This document shows positions 1 to 11,692 of a stretch of 64,000 nt of DNA, piece by piece. The stretch lies in contig OV050033.1 in assembly GCA_920105625.2 (NCBI GenBank), positions 112,801,700-112,865,699 of the forward strand, given 5' to 3'. The translations under genes and the position numbers were made by a program. Source of the DNA: Clusia tigrina. Lineage: Eukaryota > Arthropoda > Insecta > Diptera > Clusiidae. Under the pieces are notes generated by a model. The model had not been told where the DNA came from. It was given only the letters and a program-made list of their open reading frames with translations, and did no database searches. The first letter of the stretch is position 1. Every line of letters starts with the position of its first letter.

Positions 1-2257
1 CAGTAAAAAGTTACAAGCATTTGTATGTTGCAAACTTTGATAGGTATAGGATGCACCGTATAGAATTTAGGGCCATTTGAAGTTTTATCAGTGCTTGATT
101 TGGGACCCAAAGGTAGCTTAGCTTTGAGCGATAGCTTAAATTGACAAGAGGCTCGAGTACTTTATTGTCACAAAATTTCAAGGTTTTATGACCCTCCAGT
201 AAAAAGTTACAAGCATTTGTATGTTGCAAACTTTCATAGGTGTAGGGCGTACTGTATAGAAGTTAGGGCCATTTGAAGCTTTATCAGTAATTGATTTCAT
301 TGTTTTATGACGCTCCAGTAAAAAGTTACAAGCATTTGTATGTTGCAAACTTTGATAGGTGTAGGACGTTCCGTATAGAATTTAGGGCCATTTGACGTCT
401 TATCAGTGTTTGATTTGGGAATCAAGGGTAGCATAGCTTTGAGCTATAGCTTAAATTGACAAGAAGCTCGAGTACTTTATTCTTACATAATTTCAAGGTT
501 TTATGACGCTCCAGTAAAAAGTTACAAGCATTTGTATGTTGCAAACTTTGATAGGTGTAGGACGTACCGTATAGAAGTTAGTACCATTTGAAGTTTTATC
601 AGTGTTTGATTTGGGACTCAAGGGTAGCATAGCTTTGAGCGATAGCTTAAATTGACAAGAGGCTCGAGTACTTTACTCCAGTATAAAGTTACAAGCATTT
701 GTATGTTGCAAACTTTGATAGGTATAGGATGCACCGTACAGAATTTAGGGCCATTTGAAGTTTTATCAGTGCTTGATTTGGGACTCAAGGGTAGCATAGC
801 TTTGAGCTATAGCTTAAATTGACAAGAGGCTCGAGTACTTTATTGTTACAAAATTTCAAAGTTTTATGACCCTCCAGTAAAAAGTTACAAGTATTTGTAT
901 GTTGCAAACTTTGATAGGTATAGGTCGTACCGTGTAGAAGTTAGGGCAATTTGAAATTTTATCAGTGTTTGATTTGGGAACCAAGGGTAACATAGCTTTG
1001 AGCGATAGCTTAAATTGACAAGAGGCTCGAGTACTTTATTGTTTCAAAATTTCAAGGTCTTATGACGATCCAGTAAAAAGTTACAAGCATTTGTATGCTG
1101 CAAACTTTGACAGGTGTAGGACGTACCGTATAGAAGTTAGGGCCATTTGAAGTTTTATCAGTGTTTGATTTGGGACTCAAGGGTAGCATAGCTTTGAGCG
1201 ATAGCATAAATTGACAAGAGGCTCGAGTACTTTATTGTTACAAAATTTCAAGGTTTTATGACGCTCCAGTAAAAAGTTACAAGCATTTGTATGTTGCAAA
1301 CTTTGATAGGTATAGGATGCACCGTATAGAATTTAGGGCCATTTGAAGTTTTATCAGTGCTTGATTTGGGACTCAAGAGTAGCATAGCTTTGAGCGATAG
1401 CTTAAATTGACAAGAGGCTCGAGTACTTTATTGTTACAAAATTTCAAGGTTTTATGACGCTCCAGTAAAAAGTTACAAGCATTTGTATGTTGCAAACTTT
1501 GATAGATGTAGGACATACCGTATAGAATTTAGGGCCATTTGAAGTTTTATCAGTGCTTGATTTGGGACTCAAGGGTAGCATAGCTTTGAGCGATAGCTTA
1601 AATTGAAAAGAGGCTCGAGTACTTTATTGTTACAAAATTTGAAGGTTTTATGACCCTCCAGCAAAAAGTTACAAACATTTGTATATTGCAAACTTTCATA
1701 GGTGTAGGACGTACTGTATTGAAGTTAGGGCCATTTGAAGTTTTATCAGTAATTGATTTCATGGTTTTATGATGCTCCAGTAAAAAGTTACAAGCACTTG
1801 TATGTTGCAAACTTTGATAGGTGTAGGACGTACCGTATAGAAGTTAGTACCATTTGAAGATTTATCAGTGTTTGATTTGGGAATCAAGGGTAGCATAGCT
1901 TTGAGCGATAGCTTAAATTGACAAGAGGCTCGAGTTCTTTATTGTTACAAAATTTCAAGGTTTTATGACCCTCCAGTAAAAAGATACAAGTATTTGTATG
2001 TTGCAAACTTTGATAGGTATAGGTCGTACCGTGTAGAAGTTAGGGCAATTTGAAGTTTTATCAGTGTTTGATTTGGGAACCAAGGGTAGCATAGCTTTGA
2101 GCGATAGCTTAAATTGACAAGAGGCTCGAGTACTTTATTGTTACAAAATTTCAAGGTCTTATGACGATCCAGTAAAAAGTTACAAGCATTTGTATGCTGC
2201 AAAGTTTGACAGGTGTAGGACGTACCGTATAGAAGTTAGGGCCATTTGAAGTTTTAT
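1..2257 (+). repeat. HOR-A copy 0, 5'-truncated by the window edge and rearranged
   Basis: The window opens inside HOR-A monomer m1 (last 88 bp). Then come m2 (89), short m3 (285) and m4 (404), the 167-bp variant (600), a hybrid monomer at 767 with GAGCTATAGC and TATAGGTCG, and then m8 to m14 (963, 1159, 1355, 1551, short 1747, 1866, 2062). Compared with the intact unit, m5 to m7 are replaced by the 167-bp variant plus the 767 hybrid. The m8 to m14 part matches copy 1 closely. Confidence 0.9.
600..766 (+). repeat. Intermediate monomer variant (167 bp, 29-bp deletion)
   Basis: In this monomer GAGTACTTTA runs straight into CTCCAGTATAAAG, removing full-monomer positions 77-105 (29 bp). No microhomology beyond a base or so is visible at the junction, unlike the 77-bp deletion. 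I find eight copies with this junction, starting at 600, 7991, 18917, 33415, 36646, 40109, 43169 and 47993. The first five read CCAGTATAAAG and the last three CCAGTAAAAAG, so at least two sub-lineages exist. Seven of the eight are followed immediately by a short monomer; the copy at 600 is followed by a full one. The shared junction implies a single origin followed by spread along the array. Confidence 0.93.
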
Positions 2258-4770
2258 CAGTGTTTGATTTGGGACTCAAGGGTAGCATAGCTTTGAGCGA
2301 TAGCATAAATTTACAAGAGGCTCGAGTACTTTATTGTTACAAAATTTCAAGGTTTTATGACGCTCCAGTAAAAAGTTACAAGCATTTGTATGTTGCAAAC
2401 TTTGATAGGTATAGGATGCACCGTATAGAATTTAGGGCCATTTGAAGTTTTATCAGTGCTTGATTTGGGACCCAAAGGTAGCTTAGCTTTGAGCGATAGC
2501 TTAAATTGACAAGAGGCTCGAGTACTTTATTGTTACAAAATTTCAAGGTTTTATGACCCTCCAGTAAAAAGTTACAAGCATTTGTATGTTGCAAACTTTC
2601 ATAGGTGTAGGGCGTACTGTATAGAAGTTAGGGCCATTTGAAGCTTTATCAGTAATTGATTTCATTGTTTTATGACGCTCCAGTAAAAAGTTACAAGCAT
2701 TTGTATGTTGCAAACTTTGATAGGTGTAGGACGTTCCGTATAGAATTTAGGGCCATTTGACGTCTTATCAGTGTTTGATTTGGGAATCAAGGGTAGCATA
2801 GCTTTGAGCTATAGCTTAAATTGACAAGAAGCTCGAGTACTTTATTCTTACAAAATTTCAATGTTTTATGACGCTCCAGTAAAAAGTTACAAGCATTTGT
2901 ATGTTGCAAACTTTGATAGGTGTAGGACGTACCGTATAGAAGTTAGTACCATTTGAAGTTTTATCAGTGTTTGATTTGGGACTCAAGGGTAGCATAGCTT
3001 TGAGCGATAGCTTAAATTGTCAAGAGGCTCGAGTACTTTATTGTTACAAAATTTGAAGGTTTTATGACGCTCCAGTAAAAAGTTACAAGCATTTGTATAT
3101 TGCAAACTTTCATAGGTGTAGGACGTACTGTATTGAAGTTAGGGCCATTTGAAGCTTTATCAGTAATTGATTTCATGGTTTTATGACGCTCCAGTAAAAA
3201 GTTACAAGCATTTGTATGTTGCAAACTTTGATAGGTGTAGGACATACCGTATAGAAGTTAGGGCCACTTGAAGTTTTATCAGTGTTTGATTTGGGACTCA
3301 AGGGTAGCATAGCTTTGAGCGATAGCTTAAATTGTCAAGAGGCTCGAGTACTTTATTGTTACAAAATTTGAAGGTTTTATGACGCTCCAGTAAAAAGTTA
3401 CAAGCATGTGTATGTTGCAAACTTTGATAGGTATAGGTCGTACCGTGTAGAAGTTAGGGCAATTTGAAATTTTATCAGTGTTTGATTTGGGAACCAAGGG
3501 TAACATAGCTTTGAGCGATAGCTTAAATTGACAAGAGGCTCGAGTACTTTATTGTTTCAAAATTTCAAGGTCTTATGACGATCCAGTAAAAAGTTACAAG
3601 CATTTGTATGCTGCAAACTTTGACAGGTGTAGGACGTACCATATAGAAGTTAGGGCCATTTGAAGTTTTATCAGTGTTTGATTTGGGACTCAAGGGTAGC
3701 ATAGCTTTGAGCGATAGCATAAATTGACAAGAGGCTCGAGTACTTTATTGTTACAAAATTTCAAGGTTTTATGACGCTCCAGTAAAAAGTTACAAGCATT
3801 TGTATGTTGCAAACTTTGATAGGTATAGGATGCACCGTATAGAATTTAGGGCCATTTGAAGTTTTATCAGTGCTTGATTTGGGACTCAAGGGTAGCATAG
3901 CTTTGAGCGATAGCTTAAATTGACAAGAGGCTCGAGTACTTTATTGTTACAAAATTTCAAGGTTTTATGACGCTCCAGAAAAAAGTTACAAGCATTTGTA
4001 TGTTGCAAACTTTGATAGATGTAGGACATACCGTATAGAATTTAGGGCCATTTGAAGTTTTATCAGTGCTTGATTTGGGACTCAAGGGTAGCATAGCTTT
4101 GAGCGATAGCTTAAATTGAAAAGAGGCTCGAGTACTTTATTGTTACAAAATTTGAAGGTTTTATGACCCTCCAGCAAAAAGTTACAAACATTTGTATATT
4201 GCAAACTTTCATAGGTGTAGGACGTACTGTATTGAAGTTAGGGCCATTTGAAGCTTTATCAGTAATTGATTTCATGGTTTTATGACGCTCCAGTAAAAAG
4301 TTACAAGCACTTGTATGTTGCAAACTTTGATAGGTGTAGGACGTACCGTATAGAAGTTAGTACCATTTGAAGATTTATCAGTGTTTGATTTGGGAATCAA
4401 GGGTAGCATAGCTTTGAGCGATAGCTTAAATTGACAAGAGGCTCGAGTTCTTTATTGTTACAAAATTTCAAGGTTTTATGACCCTCCAGTAAAAAGATAC
4501 AAGTATTTGTATGTTGCAAACTTTGATAGGTATAGGTCGTACCGTGTAGAAGTTAGGGCAATTTGAAGTTTTATCAGTGTTTGATTTGGGAACCAAGGGT
4601 AGCATAGCTTTGAGCGATAGCTTAAATTGACAAGAGGCTCGAGTACTTTATTGTTACAAAATTTCAAGGTCTTATGACGATCCAGTAAAAAGTTACAAGC
4701 ATTTGTATGCTGCAAAGTTTGACAGGTGTAGGACGTACCGTATAGAAGTTAGGGCCATTTGAAGTTTTAT
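2258..4770 (+). repeat. HOR-A copy 1, intact 2,513-bp 14-mer
   Basis: This is the reference HOR-A unit. Monomer starts are m1 2258, m2 2454, m3 short 2650, m4 2769, m5 2965, m6 short 3161, m7 3280, m8 3476, m9 3672, m10 3868, m11 4064, m12 short 4260, m13 4379 and m14 4575. Eleven full monomers (2,156 bp) and three short ones (357 bp) sum to 2,513 bp. Diagnostic variants identify each position: GATAGCATAAATTTAC in m1, GACCCAAAGGTAGCTT in m2, GAGCTATAGC in m4, AAATTGTCAAGAG in m5 and m7, AACCAAGGGTAAC in m8, AAATTGAAAAGAGG in m11 and GAGTTCTTTATTG in m13. The next copy repeats this order at exactly 2,513 bp. Confidence 0.96.
2650..2768 (+). repeat. Representative short monomer (119 bp, internal 77-bp deletion)
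   Basis: This monomer begins CAGTAATTGATTTCAT and jumps directly to the GTTTTATGACG segment, lacking full-monomer positions 14-90. Both deletion ends carry ATTT in the full monomer (positions 10-13 and 87-90), so a single ATTT remains at the junction. I counted 56 such monomers, starting at 285, 1747, 2650, 3161, 4260, 5163, 5674, 6773, 7676, 8158, 8865, 9768, 10279, 11182, 12085, 12596, 13695, 14598, 15697, 16600, 17699, 18602, 19084, 19987, 21086, 21597, 22304, 22815, 24306, 24817, 25916, 27995, 28898, 29409, 30508, 31609, 32708, 33582, 34485, 34995, 35506, 36017, 36332, 36813, 37716, 39206, 40276, 41755, 42658, 43336, 44227, 44934, 48160, 49051, 49758 and 55561. Those at 34485, 36332 and 37716 lose one more base (118 bp). 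Those at 40276, 43336 and 48160 lose eight more (111 bp). Confidence 0.95.
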
Positions 4771-7283
4771 CAGTGTTTGATTTGGGACTCAAGGGTAGCA
4801 TAGCTTTGAGCGATAGCATAAATTTACAAGAGGCTCGATTACTTTATTGTTACAAAATTTCAAGGTTTTATGACGCTCCAGTAAAAAGTTACAAGCATTT
4901 GTATGTTGCAAACTTTGATAGGTATAGGATGCACCGTATAGAATTTAGGGCCATTTGAAGTTTTACCAGTGCTTGATTTGGGACCCAAAGGTAGCTTAGC
5001 TTTGAGCGATAGCTTAAATTGACAAGAGGCTCGAGTACTTTATTGTTACAAAATTTCAAGGTTTTATGACCCTCCAGTAAAAAGTTACAAGCATTTGTAT
5101 GTTGCAAACTTTCATAGGTGTAGGGCGTACTGTATAGAAGTTAGGGCCATTTGAAGCTTTATCAGTAATTGATTTCATTGTTTTATGACGCTCCAGTAAA
5201 AAGTTACAAGCATTTGTATGTTGCAAACTTTGATAGGTGTAGGACGTTCCGTATAGAATTTAGGGCCATTTGACGTCTTATCAGTGTTTGATTTGGGAAT
5301 CAAGGGTAGCATAGCTTTGAGCTATAGCTTAAATTGACAAGAAGCTCGAGTACTTTATTCTTACAAAATTTCAATGTTTTATGACGCTCCAGTAAAAAGT
5401 TACAAGCATTTGTATGTTGCAAACTTTGATAGGTGTAGGACGTACCGTATAGAAGTTAGTACCATTTGAAGGTTTATCAGTGTTTGATTTGGGACTCAAG
5501 GGTAGCATAGCTTTGAGCGATAGCTTAAATTGTCAAGAGGCTCGAGTACTTTATTGTTACAAAATTTGAAGGTTTTATGACGCTCCAGTAAAAAGTTACA
5601 AGCATTTGTATATTGCAAACTTTCATAGGTGTAGGACGTACTGTATTGAAGTTAGGGCCATTTGAAGCTTTATCAGTAATTGATTTCATGGTTTTATGAC
5701 GCTCCAGTAAAAAGTTACAAGCACTTGTATGTTGCAAACTTTGATAGGTGTAGGACGTACCGTATAGAAGTTAGTACCATTTGAAGATTTATCAGTGTTT
5801 GATTTGGGAATCAAGGGTAGCATAGCTTTGAGCGATAGCTTAAATTGACAAGAGGCTCGAGTACTTTATTGTTACAAAATTTGAAGGTTTTATGACGCTC
5901 CAGTAAAAAGTTACAAGCATTTGTATGTTGCAAACTTTGATAGGTATAGGTCGTACCGTGTAGAAGTTAGGGCAATTTGAAATTTTATCAGTGTTTGATT
6001 TGGGAACCAAGGGTAACATAGCTTTGAGCGATAGCTTAAATTGACAAGAGGCTCGAGTACTTTATTGTTTCAAAATTTCAAGGTCTTATGACGATCCAGT
6101 AAAAAGTTACAAGCATTTGTAAGCTGCAAACTTTGACAGGTGTAGGACGTACCGTATAGAAGTTAGGGCCATTTGAAGTTTTATCAGTGTTTGATTTGGG
6201 ACTCAAGGGTAGCATAGCTTTGAGCGATAGCATAAATTGACAAGAGGCTCGAGTACTTTATTGTTACAAAATTTCAAGGTTTTATGACGCTCCAGTAAAA
6301 AGTTACAAGCATTTGTATGTTGCAAACTTTGATAGGTATAGGATGCACCGTATAGAATTTAGGGCCATTTGAAGTTTTATCAGTGCTTGATTTGGGACTC
6401 AAGGGTAGCATAGCTTTGAGCGATAGCTTAAATTGACAAGAGGCTCGAGTACTTTATTGTTACAAAATTTCAAGGTTTTATGACGCTCCAGTAAAAACTT
6501 ACAAGCATTTGTATGTTGCAAACTTTGATAGATGTAGGACATACCGTATAGAATTTAGGGCCATTTGAAGTTTTATCAGTGCTTGATTTGGGACTCAAGG
6601 GTAGCATAGCTTTGAGCGATAGCTTAAATTGAAAAGAGGCTCGAGTACTTTATTGTTACAAAATTTCAAGGTTTTATGACCCTCCAGCAAAAAGTTACAA
6701 ACATTTGTATATTGCAAACTTTCATAGGTATAGGACGTACTGTATTGAAGTTAGGGCCATTTGAAGCTTTATCAGTAATTGATTTCATGGTTTTATGACG
6801 CTCCAGTAAAAAGTTACAAGCACTTGTATGTTGCAAACTTTGATAGGTGTAGGACGTACCGTATAGAAGTTAGTACCATTTGAAGATTTATCAGTGTTTG
6901 ATTTGGGAATCAAGGGTAGCATAGCTTTGAGCGATAGCTTAAATTGACAAGAGGTTCGAGTTCTTTATTGTTACAAAATTTCAAGGTTTTATGACCCTCC
7001 AGTAAAAAGATACAAGTATTTGTATGTTGCAAACTTTGATAGGTATAGGTCGTACCGTGTAGAAGTTAGGGCAATTTGAAGTTTTATCAGTGTTTGATTT
7101 GGGAACCAAGGGTAGCATAGCTTTGAGCGATAGCTTAAATTGACAAGAGGCTCGAGTACTTTATTGTTACAAAATTTCAAGGTCTTATGACGATCCAGTA
7201 AAAAGTTACAAGCATTTGTATGCTGCAAACTTTGACAGGTGTAGGACGTACCGTATAGAAGTTAGGGCCATTTGAAGTTTTAT
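4771..7283 (+). repeat. HOR-A copy 2, intact 2,513-bp 14-mer
   Basis: Same order and length as copy 1, with monomers at 4771, 4967, 5163 (short), 5282, 5478, 5674 (short), 5793, 5989, 6185, 6381, 6577, 6773 (short), 6892 and 7088. Differences are few. One is informative: the short monomer at 5674 and the start of m7 at 5793 carry CACTTGTATG, TTAGTACC and GGAATCAAGG, which in copy 1 mark m12 and m13. This looks like a conversion tract copied from the m12/m13 position to m6/m7. A private change, CTCGATTACTTT, removes the CTCGAG site in m1. Confidence 0.96.
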
Positions 7284-9375
7284 CAGTGTTTGATTTGGGA
7301 CTCAAGGGTAGCATAGCTTTGAGCGATAGCATAAATTTACAAGAGGCTCGAGTACTTTATTGTTACAAAATTTCAAGGTTTTATGACGCTCCAGTAAAAA
7401 GTTACAAGCATTTGTATGTTGCAAACTTTGATAGGTATAGGATGCACCGTATAGAATTTAGGGCCATTTGAAGTTTTATCAGTGCTTGATTTGGGACCCA
7501 AAGGTAGCTTAGCTTTGAGCGATAGCTTAAATTGACAAGAGGCTCGAGTACTTTATTGTTACAAAATTTCAACGTTTTTTGACCCTCCAGTAAAAAGTTA
7601 CAAGCATTTGTATGTTGCAAACTTTCATAGGTGTAGGGCGTACTGTATAGAAGTTAGGGCCATTTGAAGCTTTATCAGTAATTGATTTCATTGTTTTATG
7701 ACGCTCCAGTAAAAAGTTACAAGCATTTGTATGTTGCAAACTTTGATAGGTGTAGGACGTTCCGTATAGAATTTAGGGCCATTTGACGTCTTATCAGTGT
7801 TTGATTTGGGAATCAAGGGTAGCATAGCTTTGAGCTATAGCTTAAATTGACAAGAAGCTCGAGTACTTTATTCTTACAAAATTTCAATGTTTTATGACGC
7901 TCCAGTAAAAAGTTACAAGCATTTGTATGTTGCAAACTTTGATAGGAGTAGGACGTACCGTATAGAAGTTAGTACCATTTGAAGTTTTATCAGTGTTTGA
8001 TTTGGGACTCAAGGGTAGCATAGCTTTGAGCGATAGCTTAAATTGACAAGAGGCTCGCGTACTTTACTCCAGTATAAAGTTACAAGCATTTGTATGTTGC
8101 AAACTTTCATAGGTGTAGGACGTACTGTATAGAAGTTAGGGCCATTTGAAGCTTTATCAGTAATTGATTTCATGGTTTTATGACGCCCCAGTAAAAAGTT
8201 ACAAGCATTTGTATGTTGCAAACTTTGATAGGTATAGGACGTACCGTATAGAAGTTAGGGCCATTTGAATTTTTATCAGTGCTTGATTTGGGACCCAAGG
8301 GTAGCTTAGCTTTGAGCGATAGCTTAAATTGACAAGAGGCTCGAGTACTTTATTGTTACAAAATTTCAAGGTTTTACGGTGTTCCAGTAAAAACTTACAA
8401 GCATTTGTATGTTGCAAACTTTGATAGGTGGACGACGTACCGTATAGAAGTTAGGACCATTTGAAGTTTTTTCAGTGTTTGATTTGGGACTCAATGGTAG
8501 CATAGCTTTGAGCGATAGCTTACATTGACAAGAGGCTCGAGTACTTTATTGTTACAAAATTTCAAGGTTTTATGACGCTCCAGTAAAAAGTTACAAGCAT
8601 TTGTATGTTGCAAACTTTGATAGATGTAGGACATACCGTATAGAATTTAGGGCCATTTGAAGTTTTATCAGTGCTTGATTTGGGACTCAAGGGTAGCATA
8701 GCTTTGAGCGATAGCTTAAATTGAAAAGAGGCTAGAGTACTTTATTGTTACAAAATTTGAAGGTTTTATGACCCTCCAGCAAAAAGTTACAAACATTTGT
8801 ATATTGCAAACTTTCATAGGTGTAGGACGTACTGTATTGAAGTTAGGGCCATTTGAAGCTTTATCAGTAATTGATTTCATGGTTTTATGACGCTCCAGTA
8901 AAAAGTTACAAGCACTTGTATGTTGCAAACTTTGATAGGTGTAGGACGTACCGTATAGAAGTTAGTACCATTTGAAGATTTATCAGTGTTTGATTTGGGA
9001 ATCAAGGGTAGCATAGCTTTGAGCGATAGCTTAAATTGACAAGAGGCTCGAGTTCTTTATTGTTACAAAATTTCAAGGTTTTATGACCCTCCAGTAAAAA
9101 GATACAAGTATTTGTATGTTGCAAACTTTGATAGGTATAGGTCGTACCGTGTAGAAGTTAGGGCAATTTGAAGTTTTATCAGTGTTTGATTTGGGAACCA
9201 AGGGTAGCATAGCTTTGAGCGATAGCTTAAATTGACAAGAGGCTCGAGTACTTTATTGTTACAACATTTCAAGGTCTTATGACGATCCAGTAAAAAGTTA
9301 CAAGCATTTGTATGCTGCAAAGTTTGACAGGTGTAGGACGTACCGTATAGAAGTTAGGGCCATTTGAAGTTTTAT
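7284..9375 (+). repeat. HOR-A copy 3, 2,092-bp 12-mer variant
   Basis: Monomers start at 7284, 7480, 7676 (short), 7795, 7991 (167 bp), 8158 (short), 8277, 8473, 8669, 8865 (short), 8984 and 9180. The centre (m5 to m10 of the intact unit) is replaced by a block with the 167-bp variant, a short monomer reading GACGCCCCAG, a monomer with TTTTACGGTGTTCC, and one with CTCAATGGTAGC. The same block recurs at 18917-19594, about 10.9 kb downstream, so a shared segment has moved or been duplicated. Monomer m2 has TTTTTTGACCC, shared with copies 6, 7 and 8. Confidence 0.93.
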
Positions 9376-11692
9376 CAGTGTTTGATTTGGGAATCAAGGG
9401 TAGCATAGCTTTGAGCGATAGCATAAATTTACAAGAGGCTCGAGTACTTTATTGTTACAAAATTTCAAGGTTTTATGACGCTCCAGTAAAAAGTTACAAG
9501 CATTTGTATGTTGCAAACTTTGATAGGTATAGGAGGCACCGTATAGAATTTAGGGCCATTTGAAGTTTTATCAGTGCTTGATTTGGGACCCAAAGGTAGC
9601 TTAGCTTTGAGCGATAGCTTAAATTGACAAGAGGCTCGAGTACTTTATTGTTACAAAATTTGAAGGTTTTATGACCCTCCAGCAAAAAGTTACAAACATT
9701 TGTATATTGCAAACTTTCATAGGTGTAGGACGTACTGTACAGAAGTTAGGGCCATTTGAAGCTTTATCAGTAATTGATTTCATTGTTTTATGACGCTCCA
9801 GTAAAAAGTTACAAGCATTTGTATGTTGCAAACATTGATAGGTGTAGGACGTTCCGTATAGAATTTAGGGCCATTTGACGTCTTATCAGTGTTTGATTTG
9901 GGAATCAAGGGTAGCATAGCTTTGAGCTATAGCTTAAATTGACAAGAAGCTCGAGTACTTTATTCTTACAAAATTTCAATGTTTTATGACGCTCCAGTAA
10001 AAAGTTACAAGCATTTGTATGTTGCAAACTTTGATAGGTGTAGGACGTACCGTATAGAAGTTAGTACCATTTGAAGTTTTATCAGTGTTTGATTTGGGAC
10101 TCAAGGGTAGCATAGCTTTGAGCGATAGCTTAAATTGTCAAGAGGCTCGAGTACTTTATTGTTACAAAATTTGAAGGTTTTATGACGCTCCAGTAAAAAG
10201 TTACAAGCATTTGTATATTGCAAACTTTCATAGGTGTAGGACGTACTGTATTGAAGTTAGGGCCATTTGAAGCTTTATCAGTAATTGATTTCATGGTTTT
10301 ATGACGCTCCAGTAAAAAGTTACAAGCATTTGTATGTTGCAAACTTTGATAGGTGTAGGACATACCGTATAGAAGTTAGGGCCACTTGAAGTTTTATCAG
10401 TGTTTGATTTGGGACTCAAGGGTAGCATAGCTTTGAGCGATAGCTTAAATTGTCAAGAGGCTCGAGTACTTTATTGTTACAAAATTTGAAGGTTTTATGA
10501 CGCTCCAGTAAAAAGTTACAAGCATGTGTATGTTGCAAACTTTGATAGGTATAGGTCGTACCGTGTAGAAGTTAGGGCAATTTGAAATTTTATCAGTGTT
10601 TGATTTGGGAACCAAGGGTAACATAGCTTTGAGCGATAGCTTAAATTGACAAGAGGCTCGAGTACTTTATTGTTTCAAAATTTCAAGGTCTTATGACGAT
10701 CCAGTAAAAAGTTACAAGCATTTGTATGCTGCAAACTTTGACAGGTGTAGGACGTACCGTATAGAAGTTAGGGCCATTTGAAGTTTTATCAGTGTTTGAT
10801 TAGGGACTCAAGGGTAGCATAGCTTTGAGCGATAGCATAAATTGACAAGAGGCTCGAGTACTTTATTGTTACAAAATTTCAAGGTTTTATGACGCTCCAG
10901 TAAAAAGTTACAAGCATTTGTATGTTGCAAACTTTGATAGGTATAGGATGCACCGTATAGAATTTAGGGCCATTTGAAGTTTTATCAGTGCTTGATTTGG
11001 GACTCAAGGGTAGCATAGCTTTGAGCGATAGCTTAAATTGACAAGAGGCTCGAGTACTTTATTGTTACAAAATTTGAAGGTTTTATGACCCTCCAGCAAA
11101 AAGTTACAAACATTTGTATATTGCAAACTTTCATAGGTGTAGGACGTACTGTATTGAAGTTAGGGCCATTTGAAGCTTTATCAGTAATTGATTTCATGCT
11201 TTTATGACGCTCCAGTAAAAAGTTACAAGCACTTGTATGTTGCAAACTTTGATAGATGTAGGACGTACCGTATAGAAGTTAGTACCATTTGAAGATTTAT
11301 CAGTGTTTGATTTGGGAATCAAGGGTAGCATAGCTTTGAGCGATAGCTTAAATTGACAAGAGGCTCGAGTTCTTTATTGTTACAAAATTTCAAGGTTTTA
11401 TGACCCTCCAGTAAAAAGATACAAGTATTTGTATGTTGCAAACTTTGATAGGTATAGGTCGTACCGTGTAGAAGTTAGGGCAATTTGAAGTTTTATCAGT
11501 GTTTGATTTGGGAACCAAGGGTAGCATAGCTTTGAGCGATAGCTTAAATTGACAAGAGGCTCGAGTACTTTATTGTTACAAAATTTCAAGGTCTTATGAC
11601 GATCCAGTAAAAAGTTACAAGCATTTGTATGCTGCAAAGTTTGACAGGTGTAGGACGTACCGTATAGAAGTTAGGGCCATTTGAAGTTTTAT
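9376..11692 (+). repeat. HOR-A copy 4, 2,317-bp 13-mer (one monomer lost)
   Basis: This copy is exactly 196 bp shorter than the intact unit. Monomers start at 9376, 9572, 9768 (short), 9887, 10083, 10279 (short), 10398, 10594, 10790, 10986, 11182 (short), 11301 and 11497. The monomer at 10986 begins like m10 but ends like m11 (GACCCTCCAGCAAAAAG, then TTGTATATTGC), which is expected if m10 and m11 recombined and the intervening 196 bp was lost. The second half of m2 (about 9655-9720) also carries the m11-type variants CCAGCAAAAAG and TATATTGC, which suggests a local conversion tract. Confidence 0.94.

Noticed and set aside
1963..2202. Reverse-strand open frames of 63 to 86 codons, most starting MQHTNACNFLL, dozens of copies
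   Set aside because: Most start at TTG and lie in the same 196-bp repeat in antisense. Variants between copies include stops and length changes without any sign of reading-frame conservation. There is no signal peptide or recognisable domain. They are chance frames of the satellite.
2260..2445. Family of forward 61-codon open frames (product starting MFDLGLKGSIALSD), recurring throughout the window
   Set aside because: They begin at GTG within the repeat boundary, not ATG, recur strictly with the satellite period, end where the monomer frame closes, and show no domain. 196 is not a multiple of three, so frames change at each monomer.
2650..2768. 5S rRNA gene cluster, because 119 bp resembles 5S length
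   Set aside because: The short monomer is a deleted form of the 196-bp satellite and shows none of the conserved 5S internal promoter sequence.
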